Below, one piece after another: positions 25,490 to 33,943 of a stretch of 57,351 nt of DNA; within the stretch, counting starts at the first letter, position 1; every line of letters begins with the position of its first letter. Made by a program: the position numbers and the translations under genes. Below the pieces are notes generated by a model. It was not told the DNA's origin. It saw nothing but the letters and a program-made list of their open reading frames with translations, and ran no database searches. The DNA is from Planctomycetia bacterium (GTDB lineage: Bacteria; Planctomycetota; Planctomycetia; Gemmatales; Gemmataceae), in contig SXID01000096.1 of assembly GCA_005772955.1 (NCBI GenBank), positions 1 to 57,351 of the forward strand, read 5' to 3'.

Positions 25490-26581
25490 CTACCAGTCCT
25501 CGCCCAGCACCTCGCCGCCGCTGCGGGTGATCGCGTTCCGCAGCGTCCGCTCCGAGACGTTCTTGCTTACAAATCGCACCGAGCCGTCGGCCATCAGTAT
25601 CTGCGTGCCGGTCATGTCCTTGGCCCACAGTTGTGGTAGCGGGCCAGTCGGGTTGTACAGCAACTCACGCGGTGCCGCCCACGGCACATGTTCGGCCGCG
25701 TGAACCATCATGATCGTGTTCGACGTGCCATCGGACACGAATGCGAAAGAGGTCGGTTTCCCGTCCTCGTTGAACAGCGCGCCGCCGCCGTAGAAGACGC
25801 GATAGGGCGTCTGTGTCGAGGCCCGCTCAGCACCGTAAGGCGAGGTGAAGGTGGCGATCGGAATGTTCGAGTACTGTTGGTTCTTGGGGCTGTCCCACGC
25901 CTGCGACTTGTCGAACTGCTTGTACAAGTTGTCCTGTTCGATGTACGGGAGCAACCCCACGCGAAAGCTCAGGTTGCGGTTGACCTGTCCGCCATCCTGG
26001 GCGAACGGGGCGGTCATGCGCCCGGTTGAGTCGTGTTGGCCGTGCATCGCGAAGCCGAGTCGCTTCATGTTGTTCGAGTCGCGCATTCGCTCGCTGGCGC
26101 TGCCGGCTTTCATGAAGATGAATACCGCGAGGCCGATCCCCGCGAGCGTGCCCAACCCGCCCGTGAGCAACCCCGCGACCGCCAGCCCGCGCCCGGTCGG
26201 CTTGCGCAGCGCGAGTCCCGAACAGATGAGCGCGGGAATCCCCGTGAGGCCCACGGTGCAGAATGCCAGAATGCCCAGGATCAACCCCGCGATGGCGAGG
26301 CCGTTCGACGGCTGTGGCCGCTCACGCGGGCGGTCGTGTTCGTAATCGTCGTCCTCGTCGCGTGGCCGTCGTCGTGGCCGGTCGTCCTCGTCGCGTTCGT
26401 CGCGAGGCTGTCGTCGTGGCCGGTCGTCCTCGTCGCGTTCGTTGCGTTCATCGCGTGGTCGTCGTCGTCGGGGTCGGTCGTCCTCGCCCTCATCGTCCTC
26501 GTCGCGTGGTCGGCGGCGTGTCCGGTCGTCATCATCGTCGTCGCGACTCTTCTTGTCCCACGGTCGGTCGTTGGCGGGCAT
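25490..26581 (-). CDS. DUF1559-type protein with charged N-terminal linker and two membrane helices
   Basis: A 363-residue protein starting at ATG 26581 (MPANDRPWDKKSRDDDDDD). Residues about 10-90 are a low-complexity run of Arg/Asp/Glu/Pro repeats. Two hydrophobic segments follow (GLAIAGLILGILAFCTVGL and GLAVAGLLTGGLGTLAGIGL), like a DUF4190 unit. The C-terminal part has NNMKRLGFAMHGQHD and QILMADGSVRFV, matching the core of DUF1559, but with no prepilin leader. It would be held by its helices, with a charged cytoplasmic arm. This is a different architecture from the DUF1559 protein at 12688-13695. Function is unknown. Confidence 0.75.
   Translation of the reverse strand: MPANDRPWDKKSRDDDDDDRTRRRPRDEDDEGEDDRPRRRRPRDERNERDEDDRPRRQPRDERDEDDRPRRRPRDEDDDYEHDRPRERPQPSNGLAIAGLILGILAFCTVGLTGIPALICSGLALRKPTGRGLAVAGLLTGGLGTLAGIGLAVFIFMKAGSASERMRDSNNMKRLGFAMHGQHDSTGRMTAPFAQDGGQVNRNLSFRVGLLPYIEQDNLYKQFDKSQAWDSPKNQQYSNIPIATFTSPYGAERASTQTPYRVFYGGGALFNEDGKPTSFAFVSDGTSNTIMMVHAAEHVPWAAPRELLYNPTGPLPQLWAKDMTGTQILMADGSVRFVSKNVSERTLRNAITRSGGEVLGEDW
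26320..26540 (-). repeat. Imperfect tandem coding repeat (Arg/Asp/Glu/Pro units)
   Basis: The DNA encodes about four imperfect copies of a 12-15 residue unit like RPRRQPRDERDEDD. The nucleotide words GTCGTCCTCGTCGCG recur on the plus strand. Replication slippage is the likely source. A related charged repeat lies in 20720-20870. Confidence 0.7.
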
Positions 26582-26698
26582 CGCGGCCTCGGCAAAGTGT
26601 GGAGCGGTGTCGACGAATAGGATGATAGGGCGATCCGTCGCGGTTGCTAGAACGCGATCCTGCCGCTGAACGAGTCCTTCTCGATGAAGGAGTTGACC

Positions 26699-27709
26699 AT
26701 GAACCCGGAGACACCGACTCCGGGGGACGTTTCCCCCTCGCTCACGCCGACGACCGGCGAGTCCCTTCGCGCCCGGCTCATGTTCGTGCTCGCGTTCGCA
26801 CACCTTTTGCTCGTGGCCGGGCTGGTTCACCGGGCGACGAGCAAGAGCGTGACGCAGTGGGAACTGGACGCGATGTACGCGGGGCTGCTCGCGCTGTGGC
26901 CGGTGTTCGCGGCCGAAGCCGCGTCGGGCGTGGTTCGGCGCGACCGGTCGAAGCGGCGCCGGCCGGTCGTGCTGCGGGCGCTGCTCGTCGCGCTGATGCC
27001 GCCGTGGCGCATGGCTCTCGCCGACCCGCGCACCGGCTTCATCTGGGTACCGCGAATCGGCTGGCAGCAACCCGGTAAGGAACTCTTCAAGCGACTCGAC
27101 CTCTCCTTCGGCGGGCCGATGATCCTGTTCGCGTTCCTGATCCTACCGATCCTCCTGATTGAATACCTGCGCACCGAGCAGGTGAAAGAGATGGCCGCAC
27201 TGGCGCTGGCGCTGGACATCGGCATCGCGGTGGTGTGGGTGGCGTTCGCGACGGAGTTTGTGTTCAAGGCGTCGGCGCACCCGAAGCCGTTCGCGTTCGC
27301 GCAAGAACGCTGGCTCGATGTCGCCATCGTCGCGCTCCCAATGCTGGAGTTCGTCCTTACGAAGTGGGTGGATGCGGCCCCGATCGCGCGGTTGCTCCGC
27401 ATCGGGCGCGCCATCTCGCCAGAGCAGATCGCACGCATGCAGCGACTCTACCGGCTCCAGGGACTGGCGACGAAGGCGTGGCACGCGATCCTGCTCCTGG
27501 AAGGCATCAGCAGGCTACTTGGCAACACACCGCAGAAACGGCTCGCGAAACTGGAAGAACAGATCGCGGAACTCGAAGAACAGATGAAGGAACTGCGCGA
27601 AGACGCGGACGAAGTGCGCACGCAGATCGCGGAGAAGGCAGCGAAAGAAACGGGAGCCGAAAACGCGCCGGGTGCGCAACCCGTTGACCTACCCACGCCG
27701 GTGCCGTAG
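26699..27709 (+). CDS. Ion-channel-like membrane protein with C-terminal coiled coil
   Basis: A 336-residue protein. ATG 26699 is chosen over an ATG 15 nt upstream because GAAGGAG lies 7 nt before it. About five hydrophobic segments are visible, including LMFVLAFAHLLLVAGLV, MYAGLLALWPVFAAEAA, MILFAFLILPILLIEYL and ALALDIGIAVVWVAFA. An Arg-rich helix follows (APIARLLRIGRAISPEQIARM), and then a Glu/Lys coiled coil (about 275-315, KLEEQIAELEEQMKEL). The helix-plus-basic-segment pattern resembles the voltage-sensor part of ion-transport proteins, but no pore motif is seen. It could instead be an unrelated membrane protein. Confidence in function is low. Confidence 0.6.
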   Translation: MNPETPTPGDVSPSLTPTTGESLRARLMFVLAFAHLLLVAGLVHRATSKSVTQWELDAMYAGLLALWPVFAAEAASGVVRRDRSKRRRPVVLRALLVALMPPWRMALADPRTGFIWVPRIGWQQPGKELFKRLDLSFGGPMILFAFLILPILLIEYLRTEQVKEMAALALALDIGIAVVWVAFATEFVFKASAHPKPFAFAQERWLDVAIVALPMLEFVLTKWVDAAPIARLLRIGRAISPEQIARMQRLYRLQGLATKAWHAILLLEGISRLLGNTPQKRLAKLEEQIAELEEQMKELREDADEVRTQIAEKAAKETGAENAPGAQPVDLPTPVP

Positions 27710-27749
27710 TTTCGTGCTGTCTCCCTTTGCGATTCTCGGAGCCTTACTG

Positions 27750-28985
27750 ATGCTCTCCTCACGCGCTCTGTTGTTGTTCGTTCCCCTCGTGCTGTTGCCG
27801 GCTCTCGCGCCCGCGCAACCGGCCGTGCCGAATCCCGACAAGCTCAAAGCGATCCCGCCCGCAATCGAGAAGTTCGTCGAGTCGGGCGACCTGACCGGTG
27901 CGGTGACCGTCGTCGGCCGCAAGGACGGCATCGTCGCGTTCGACGCAGTCGGCCAGCGCGACATCGAAGCGAAAAAGCCGATGACGAAAGACACGCTGTT
28001 CCGCATCGCGTCGATGACCAAGCCCATCACCGCAATCGGGATCATGATCCTCGCGGACGAAGGAAAGTTGTCGCCGGATGACGACGTGGCGAAGTACCTC
28101 CCGGAGTTCACGGGGCAGATGCTCCTGGTTCCGGCAACGCCGGCCACGGGTGCGTCGAGCGGCACGCCAATCTCGCTGAAGAAACCGGTGCGCCCGGTGA
28201 AACTCCGTGACTTGATGACACACACGAGCGGTGTGGCGAACTACCCCGTTGGCGTCAACGACGTGTACGTGAAGCGGAACCGCACGCTCGCGGAGACGAC
28301 GCTGGCGGCCGCGCTACAACCGCTCGTGTCCGAACCAGGCACACAGTGGAGCTACTCGAACCCCGGTATCGACGTACTCGGTCGCGTCATCGAAGCCGTT
28401 AGCGGCGAGAGCTACGAGAACTTCCTGAAGAAGCGAGTGTTCGACCCGCTCGGCATGAAAGACACGACCTTCTTCCCCACGAAGGATCAGCGCGACCGAC
28501 TCGCGATGACGTACTTCAAGGACAAGAACAACAAGATGGCGGCGACCGGCATCACGCTCATCGGTTTGCCCACGGACGCGAAACACCCGATCCCGGCCGG
28601 CGGGTTGATCTCGTGCGGCGACGATCTCGCGAATCTCTACCGCATGATGCTGAACAAGGGCACGCTCAACAGCAAGCGCATCCTGAGCGAGAAAGCGGTC
28701 GCGGAGATGACAAAGGTGCAAACCGGCGAGATCAAGACCGGGTTCGTTGAAGGCATGGGCTTCGGCTACGGGTGGGCGGTGGTGCGTGAGCCGAAGGGCG
28801 TGACCGCACCGCTCTCCGCTGGCACCTATGGGCACGGCGGCGCGTTCGGCACACAAGGGTGGATCGACCCGACGCAAGACCTGTTCGTGGTGTTGCTCAT
28901 CCAGCGCACCGGAGTGCCAAACGGTGACGCCTCACCGATGCGCGTGAGACTGCAAGAACTCGCGGTGGGAAGTTTGAAGAAGTGA
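27750..28985 (+). CDS. Exported serine hydrolase of the beta-lactamase class C/S12 family
   Basis: A 411-residue protein with a signal peptide (MLSSRALLLFVPLVLLPALAPAQ); the ATG at 27750 has GGAG 9 nt upstream. The active-site SxxK is SMTK at residues 88-91, in RIASMTKPITAIGIMIL. The second motif is YSN in QWSYSNPGIDVLGRVIEA (about residue 203), and the third is HGG in YGHGGAFGTQGWIDP (about 362). This set defines penicillin-binding/class C-type enzymes, which include esterases and peptidases. Antibiotic hydrolysis cannot be assumed. It sits directly upstream of the ribosomal cluster but has its own palindromic end and is probably not part of it. Confidence 0.9.
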   Translation: MLSSRALLLFVPLVLLPALAPAQPAVPNPDKLKAIPPAIEKFVESGDLTGAVTVVGRKDGIVAFDAVGQRDIEAKKPMTKDTLFRIASMTKPITAIGIMILADEGKLSPDDDVAKYLPEFTGQMLLVPATPATGASSGTPISLKKPVRPVKLRDLMTHTSGVANYPVGVNDVYVKRNRTLAETTLAAALQPLVSEPGTQWSYSNPGIDVLGRVIEAVSGESYENFLKKRVFDPLGMKDTTFFPTKDQRDRLAMTYFKDKNNKMAATGITLIGLPTDAKHPIPAGGLISCGDDLANLYRMMLNKGTLNSKRILSEKAVAEMTKVQTGEIKTGFVEGMGFGYGWAVVREPKGVTAPLSAGTYGHGGAFGTQGWIDPTQDLFVVLLIQRTGVPNGDASPMRVRLQELAVGSLKK

Positions 28986-28989
28986 GCAA

Positions 28990-29020
28990 GCGAACCCCCG
29001 GCCTTGCGGCCGGGGTTCGC
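28990..29020. terminator. Hairpin after the serine hydrolase gene
   Basis: GCGAAC and the CCCCGGCC/GGCCGGGG arms form a strong stem (one bulged C) 5 nt after the stop. There is no U run. Related stems lie at 30498-30522 and 37882-37905, inside the ribosomal cluster. Confidence 0.55.
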
Positions 29021-29069
29021 CAACAATCGCCGCCGCGACCTTGACGGTCGTTCGCACAACCCTTACCTT

Positions 29070-29075
29070 TATACT
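29070..29075 (+). promoter_or_regulatory. Candidate -10 element of the rpsJ promoter
   Basis: TATACT lies 51 nt before the rpsJ start codon, in an unusually AT-rich stretch. A TTGACG at 29041-29046 would be a good -35, but the spacing (23 nt) is too long for a normal promoter. A second -10 (TACCTT) at 29064 would give 17 nt spacing. Confidence 0.3.
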
Positions 29076-29126
29076 TTCCTGTATTTCCGCACCGCCGGAC
29101 GCGGTGAAGCGAGTCGAGGAGTTACC

Positions 29127-29456
29127 GTGGCCGGACCAACTGGTGAACGCATCCGCATCCGTATGGAAGGCTACGACCACGAGGTACTCGACCGTACCGC
29201 GGCCGAGATCGTGAAGACTGCGCGGGACAACCAGGCGGAAGTTCACGGGCCGATCCCACTGCCGACCCGCATCGAGCGGTACACGGTGTTGCGCTCGCCG
29301 CACATCGACCGCAAGAGCCGCGAACAGTTCGAGATTCGGACCCACAAGCGGCTCATCGACATCCTGAAGCCGAACCAGAAAACGATCGAGGCGCTCAACA
29401 AGGGTCTCAACCTGCCGCCGGGCGTGGACATCAAGATCAAGGTGATGGTAGGCTGA
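29127..29456 (+). CDS. rpsJ: 30S ribosomal protein S10
   Basis: A 109-residue protein of usual S10 length. The GTG start at 29127 follows GAGGAG at 5 nt. The S10 signatures are [18 protein letters not shown] at the start and [20 protein letters not shown] (about residues 53-72), which carries the conserved HxDKKSREQFE-type loop. S10 sits in the head of the 30S subunit and also binds NusB in antitermination. It is the first gene of the cluster, but the usual next gene, rplC, is missing. The following 229-nt spacer suggests a transcriptional or processing break. Confidence 0.95.
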   Translation: MAGPTGERIRIRMEGYDHEVLDRTAAEIVKTARDNQAEVHGPIPLPTRIERYTVLRSPHIDRKSREQFEIRTHKRLIDILKPNQKTIEALNKGLNLPPGVDIKIKVMVG

Positions 29457-29685
29457 CCCGCGATGCCGCAAGCGGCATTTGCAAAAAACCAGTTGTCACC
29501 GCCGTTACGCGCGGTACAAAGATTAGCTCCCGCCCGCCGCGGCCCTCCAATCGGAGACTAACGCGGGCGGTTTCATGCGAGAAAAGCGACCCCGCTTCAC
29601 CGCCGAGAGCCTCGCTTGCGAGGCACTCAACACCGCGGTTCCGCCGGGCAAACCGGCGACGGCAGGGTCAGGAGTGGCTTGAACA
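29457..29685. other. rpsJ-rplD spacer where rplC would normally be
   Basis: No rplC (about 600 nt) fits here and none is seen on either strand. The spacer has a hairpin ATGCCGCAAGCGGCAT at 29462-29477. A second possible stem, CCGCCCGC with GCGGGCGG, ends at about 29570 and is followed by TTT. Both may be terminators or attenuators in a leader of rplD. Confidence 0.55.
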
Positions 29686-30441
29686 ATGGCTGATAGCACC
29701 ACCGCATCAACCCCTGAAAATGGGGCCGATACTTCTGTCGCCCGTTTGATCGAGGTCACGGCCTCAATCACGGTCCCGGTCGTTAACCGGACCGGCGCGG
29801 AAGTGGGCACGGTCTCCATCGACCCGGCCGAGTTCGGCGGGAAGATCAGCCGCCAGTTGATGCACGATGTGGTCCTGATGTACCTCGCCAACCAGCGCGC
29901 CGGTACTCACCACACGCTGCGTCGCGGTCAGGTGGCCGGCAGCACGAAGAAGTTGTTCCGGCAAAAGGGCACCGGGAACGCCCGCGCCGGCACGAAGCGC
30001 ACGAACAAGCGCCGCGGTGGTGGCACCGCGAAAGGCCCGAAGCCGCGCGACTACGAGTACCACCTGCCCAAGAAGGCCGTGAAGGCCGCGACCCGCATGG
30101 CGATCCTGTCCAAGTTCCTGGACGGGCAAGCGATCATCGTTGAAGACCTGAACTTCGGCGCACCGAAGACGAAGGAAATGGCCGGCGTCCTCAAGGCCAT
30201 CAAGATCGGCAAGAAGACGACCGAGAAAGGCGACAAGGATGTTACCCTGGCCGACGTGACCGTCCTCATCGGGACCGAGAAGCTCGACGCGAACGTGTAC
30301 AAGTCGGCCCGCAACATCCAGGGCGTGAAGGTGCTGCCCGCGGCCGAGTTCAACTGCTACACCGTGTTGAAGCAGAAGCGACTCGTGCTGACGCGTTCGG
30401 CGTTCGAGGCGCTGCGGACCTTCGGCAAGACAGCGGAATAG
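29686..30441 (+). CDS. rplD: 50S ribosomal protein L4
   Basis: A 251-residue protein, longer than the usual 200-210. Core motifs are NRAGTHHTLRR-like NQRAGTHHTLRRGQVAGSTK, KLFRQKGTGNARAGTKR and RRGGGTAKGPKPRDYEYHLPKK, the L4 exit-tunnel loop. The extra residues are mainly an acidic/Thr N-terminal arm of about 25 residues (MADSTTASTPENGADTS). CAGGAG precedes ATG 29686 at a slightly long distance. In many bacteria L4 represses its own operon, so the palindrome-rich leader here could be a control site, though no match to a known L4 leader was tested. Confidence 0.95.
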   Translation: MADSTTASTPENGADTSVARLIEVTASITVPVVNRTGAEVGTVSIDPAEFGGKISRQLMHDVVLMYLANQRAGTHHTLRRGQVAGSTKKLFRQKGTGNARAGTKRTNKRRGGGTAKGPKPRDYEYHLPKKAVKAATRMAILSKFLDGQAIIVEDLNFGAPKTKEMAGVLKAIKIGKKTTEKGDKDVTLADVTVLIGTEKLDANVYKSARNIQGVKVLPAAEFNCYTVLKQKRLVLTRSAFEALRTFGKTAE

Positions 30442-30451
30442 TCGGTTTTGG

Positions 30452-30484
30452 TTTTGCCCTCTCCCCTTGCGGGAGAGGGCAAAA
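30452..30484. repeat. Terminator-like hairpin inside the ribosomal cluster (rplD-rplW)
   Basis: A 14-bp stem (TTTTGCCCTCTCCC with its complement) has a 5-nt loop and flanking T and A runs. It is the same family as 11464-11492 and 48547-48568. It is shaped like a bidirectional terminator but lies between two essential genes, so it must be read through or processed. A second stem follows at 30498-30522. Confidence 0.75.
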
Positions 30485-30532
30485 AAACGAAGCGGCGAAC
30501 CCCGGTCGCGAGGCCGGGGGTGGAGGAACGAG

Positions 30533-30898
30533 ATGGCAACTACACGACCGAAGCCGAAAAAATACCAGCGCAAACTCGCGATCCGTAAGCCGTGTGTCCA
30601 CGGCGAGTCGGGCATCGAACTCCGCCCGTACCAGGTGATCCTCCGCCCGCTCGTCACCGAGAAGGGCACGCACCAGAGCACCCGGTACAACGCCTACGCC
30701 TTCCAGGTGAACCCGCTCGCGACCAAAACGCAAATCAAGGCGGCGGTCGAGGAGCTATTCAACGTGAAGGTCGAGGCCGTCCGCACGCAGGTGCGTGAGG
30801 GCAAGAAACGCCGGTTCCGGCAGGCGATGGGCCAACTCCCTACGTGGAAGAAGGCCGTTGTCACGCTGAACGAGGAAGACAAGATCGAGTTCTTTTAA
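30533..30898 (+). CDS. rplW: 50S ribosomal protein L23
   Basis: A 121-residue protein. ATG 30533 follows GGAGG at 6 nt. The L23 core begins at VILRPLVTEKGTHQSTRYNA (about residue 35) and continues with YAFQVNPLATKTQIKAAVEELF and VKVEAVRTQVREGKKRRF. L23 binds 23S rRNA domain III at the tunnel exit and docks trigger factor and SRP. A 30-residue basic N-terminal extension (ATTRPKPKKYQRKLAIRKP) precedes the fold and is absent from short bacterial L23. It lies 91 nt after rplD across two hairpins. Confidence 0.95.
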   Translation: MATTRPKPKKYQRKLAIRKPCVHGESGIELRPYQVILRPLVTEKGTHQSTRYNAYAFQVNPLATKTQIKAAVEELFNVKVEAVRTQVREGKKRRFRQAMGQLPTWKKAVVTLNEEDKIEFF

Positions 30899-31000
30899 CA
30901 GTGGGCAGTGGTCCGTGGGCAGTGAGCAGTTGAAAGTGACTGCCTGCTCGTCTGACGGAATTGTTTTCACTGCACACCGCACACTGCACACTGAGAACTG
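30899..31000. repeat. Word-array inverted repeat, rplW-rplB spacer
   Basis: The left side is built of GGGCAGTG/GAGCAGTT words, the right of CACACTGCACACTG words that complement them imperfectly. The right side ends 2 nt before the rplB start codon. No clear Shine-Dalgarno site remains. Confidence 0.65.
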
Positions 31001-31002
31001 CC

Positions 31003-31881
31003 ATGGGTATCAAGCAATACAAACCAACTTCCGCGGGCCGCCGTTCGGGGATGGTGTCCGATTTCGCGGACTGTACCAACCCAAACGAGAACAAGCCCGA
31101 GAAGTCGTTGCTGTCGCCGAAGCCCAAAAAGGGCGGGCGCAACAACCAGGGCATCACATGCGTGCGGTTCCGTGGGGGTGGCCACAAGCAGCGCTACCGC
31201 AAGATCGACTTCAAGCGCGTGCGCGATGAAGTCATGGCGACCGTGATTCAGATCGAATACGACCCGAACCGCACGAGCCGTATCGCGCTGATCGAGTACC
31301 CGCGTGACGACAAGCACGAGTTCTCCCGAACCTACATCCTGGCGCCCAACGGCCTGAAAGCCGGCGACAAGGTGATTTCGGGTGAGTCGGAACTGGTCGA
31401 ACCGAAGCCCGGCAACTGCATGCCGCTGTGGAAGGTGCCGCTGGGCATGACCATCCACAACATCGAGATGATCCCGGGTAAGGGCGGTCAGATTTGCCGC
31501 AGCGCTGGCTGCGGCGCGGTGCTGACCGCTCGCGAAAAGGAATGGGCACAGCTCACCATGCCGAGCGGTGAAATCCGCCGCGTGCCGAGCAAGTGCCGTG
31601 CGACGATCGGCGTCGTGTCGAACGCCGAGCACATGAACATCAGCATTGGCAAGGCGGGCCGAATGCGGTGGAAGGGTCGCAAGCCCCACAACCGCGGTAC
31701 CAGTATGAACCCGACTGACCACCCGCTGGGCGGTGGCGAAGGGCGGAGCAAGGGCGGTCGCAACCCGGTATCGCCGACGGGCGTCCCCGCGAAGGGCGGC
31801 AAGACCCGCCACAAGCGGAAGCCCGGCGGCAAGGCGATCATCCGTCGCCGGCCGGCCGGTCCGTTCCAGAACACCGCGTGA
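31003..31881 (+). CDS. rplB: 50S ribosomal protein L2
   Basis: A 292-residue protein, the peptidyl-transferase-centre protein L2. Motifs are GIKQYKPTSAGRRSGMVSDF, RNNQGITCVRFRGGGHKQRY, LAPNGLKAGDKVISG and the C-terminal NPTDHPLGGGEGRSKGG. The first His of that loop, corresponding to E. coli H229, is kept, while the usual DHPHGGGEG reads DHPLGGGEG. The C-terminus is longer than usual after the basic KTRHKRKPGGKAIIRRR. The ATG at 31003 has only a weak GAGA upstream, since the spacer is filled by a palindromic word array. Confidence 0.96.
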   Translation: MGIKQYKPTSAGRRSGMVSDFADCTNPNENKPEKSLLSPKPKKGGRNNQGITCVRFRGGGHKQRYRKIDFKRVRDEVMATVIQIEYDPNRTSRIALIEYPRDDKHEFSRTYILAPNGLKAGDKVISGESELVEPKPGNCMPLWKVPLGMTIHNIEMIPGKGGQICRSAGCGAVLTAREKEWAQLTMPSGEIRRVPSKCRATIGVVSNAEHMNISIGKAGRMRWKGRKPHNRGTSMNPTDHPLGGGEGRSKGGRNPVSPTGVPAKGGKTRHKRKPGGKAIIRRRPAGPFQNTA

Positions 31882-31884
31882 TTT

Positions 31885-31995
31885 ATCGTAGTCATCACGC
31901 TCCGCGTGATGTCGCCTTTGCGAGTGCAGGTGCGATTCGAGAAACGTTATCGCTTGCTGCGGCGCGGACATCACGCGGAGCGTGATGACTACGAT
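31885..31995. repeat. 28-bp perfect inverted repeat, rplB-rpsS spacer
   Basis: Arms at 31885-31912 and 31968-31995 are perfect complements. Each arm contains its own smaller palindrome, CATCACGCTCCGCGTGATG. It begins 3 nt after the rplB stop codon. This is the clearest REP-like element in the cluster. Confidence 0.9.
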
Positions 31996-32051
31996 GAAGA
32001 GTTGACAGAAATCAACTGGTCTTTCGCGCGGCGGTTGCTAATGTGAACAGT

Positions 32052-32081
32052 CCCGGTCCGAACGAGCCGGGTTTTCGTTTT
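32052..32081 (+). terminator. Terminator- or attenuator-like stem before rpsS
   Basis: CCCGG (32052-32056) pairs with CCGGG (32067-32071) and is followed by TTTTCGTTTT. The stem is short, so it is weak. A TTGACA at 32002-32007 lies upstream but has no matching -10. It could attenuate transcription into rpsS. Confidence 0.4.
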
Positions 32082-32115
32082 GTACCGGCATGGATCCAAG
32101 AGGCGGAAGAAGAGT

Positions 32116-32412
32116 ATGAGCCGGTCGCTAAAGAAAGGCCCGCACGTTGACCTCCGCTTATTGGCGAAGGTTGAGAAGCAGCAGGGCAGCAGGGACAAGG
32201 AACCGCTCAAGACCTGGGCGCGGGACTGCACCATCGTGCCCGAGTTCATCGGCGCGACGTTCCTTGTTCACAACGGCAAGACGTTCATCAAGGTGTACGT
32301 CACCGAAGACATGGTCGGCCACAAGTTGGGCGAGTTCTCCCTAACGCGAACGTTCAAGGGGCACTCCGGCGGCAAGAAGGCTGCCGCCGCGGCGCCCCCA
32401 GCGGGCAAGTGA
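32116..32412 (+). CDS. rpsS: 30S ribosomal protein S19
   Basis: A 98-residue protein. ATG 32116 begins [19 protein letters not shown], the universal S19 start, with GGAAG upstream. Later motifs are [23 protein letters not shown] and [19 protein letters not shown], which contact the head of the 30S next to S13. A short Ala/Gly/Lys tail ([12 protein letters not shown]) follows the normal end. It is preceded by a 234-nt spacer with a large palindrome, so its transcript may be separated from rplB. Confidence 0.96.
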   Translation: MSRSLKKGPHVDLRLLAKVEKQQGSRDKEPLKTWARDCTIVPEFIGATFLVHNGKTFIKVYVTEDMVGHKLGEFSLTRTFKGHSGGKKAAAAAPPAGK

Positions 32413-32523
32413 GTTCGTCCTTGGTCGTTGGTCCTGAGTCATTCGGCCTCCTTTCGCCGCGTGGCGAGAGTGTGAAGTCGGCTCCGGGTTAGTGGCAAAT
32501 GACGAGTGACGAAGGATCAATGA
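32413..32523. repeat. Word-array inverted repeat, rpsS-rplV spacer
   Basis: GTCCTTGGTCGTTGGTCCTGAGTCAT-like words at 32413-32442 face their imperfect complement (AATGACGAGTGACGAAGGA and on) at 32498-32523. The GAAGGA ribosome site of rplV lies inside the right arm. Confidence 0.65.
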
Positions 32524-32524
32524 C

Positions 32525-32995
32525 ATGGACTACAAGGCACTCCACCGATTCGCGGACACCGGACCCCGGAAGATCCGGCTGTTCGCTGACCTGATCCGCG
32601 GCAAGAACGTGGACGAGGCGCTGCAACTGCTGCGGTTCTACCACAACCGTGGCGCGAAGTTGCTTCTCGCCGTCGTTCAGAGCGCGTATGGGAACGCCGA
32701 CGATCGGGAGTGCCCGGACCCGGACAGCCTGATCGTTTCAGAATGTCGCGTGGATGGCGCTCCGACGTTCAAGCGAATTCAACCTCGCGCCCGTGGCACC
32801 GCGTTCGGGATCAAGCGCCGGATGGCGCACATCCACGTGACGCTATCCGACCCGCCGGAAGAGGCGTTCGTCCCGCCGGTCCCGACCGCCGGGATCACCG
32901 GCACGACGACACCCACAGCGACAACGCCAGCAACGCCGGGCGCCGAGACCGCGACCACGCCACCAGCGACACCCACCAGCGCGCCCACCACGTAA
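32525..32995 (+). CDS. rplV: 50S ribosomal protein L22 with Thr/Pro-rich tail
   Basis: A 156-residue protein; typical L22 is about 110. The core reads RKIRLFADLIRGKNVDEALQ, then the conserved loop RIQPRARGTAFGIKRRMAHIHV (about residues 85-106), which lines the nascent-chain tunnel. After about residue 113 comes a disordered tail of Thr, Pro and Ala (PTATTPATPGAETATT). The ATG at 32525 is preceded by GAAGGA inside the right arm of the spacer palindrome. Tail function is unknown. Confidence 0.95.
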   Translation: MDYKALHRFADTGPRKIRLFADLIRGKNVDEALQLLRFYHNRGAKLLLAVVQSAYGNADDRECPDPDSLIVSECRVDGAPTFKRIQPRARGTAFGIKRRMAHIHVTLSDPPEEAFVPPVPTAGITGTTTPTATTPATPGAETATTPPATPTSAPTT

Positions 32996-33016
32996 TAACG
33001 GGGTGAGCGCGGCGCG

Positions 33017-33039
33017 GGGGCCGGCGGAGGGCCGGCCCC
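33017..33039. repeat. Hairpin in rplV-rpsC spacer
   Basis: GGGGCCGGC, loop GGAGG, GCCGGCCCC: a perfect 9-bp stem. The loop carries an anti-16S-like GGAGG but is too far from rpsC to be its ribosome site. Confidence 0.75.
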
Positions 33040-33063
33040 TCACTTGTTTCAACGCAGAGAGTT

Positions 33064-33089
33064 GTTTAGCCGCGACCCGAAGGGGAGCG
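33064..33089 (+). repeat. 26-nt dispersed repeat, copy 1
   Basis: The word GTTTAGCCGCGACCCGAAGG and the next 6 nt are identical to 54948-54973 inside pfaA. A 23-nt inverted match lies at 36294-36316. It sits just upstream of rpsC. Confidence 0.85.
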
Positions 33090-33102
33090 TGAGGACCGAA
33101 AC

Positions 33103-33885
<783 letters not shown>

Positions 33886-33943
33886 CCAAGCGAACGCGGC
33901 CGTTAGAATCAGCGACCATTGGATTTGACCGGGGAGAGCGGCG

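Noticed and set aside
30452-30484. Terminator ending an operon after rplD
   Set aside because: Although shaped like a terminator, it lies between essential ribosomal genes with no promoter seen after it. I treat it as a palindromic repeat that is read through.
32002-32044. Promoter (TTGACA ... TAATGT) before rpsS
   Set aside because: The -35 match is perfect, but the spacing to the best -10 is about 31 nt and there is no extended -10, so it is not listed as a promoter.
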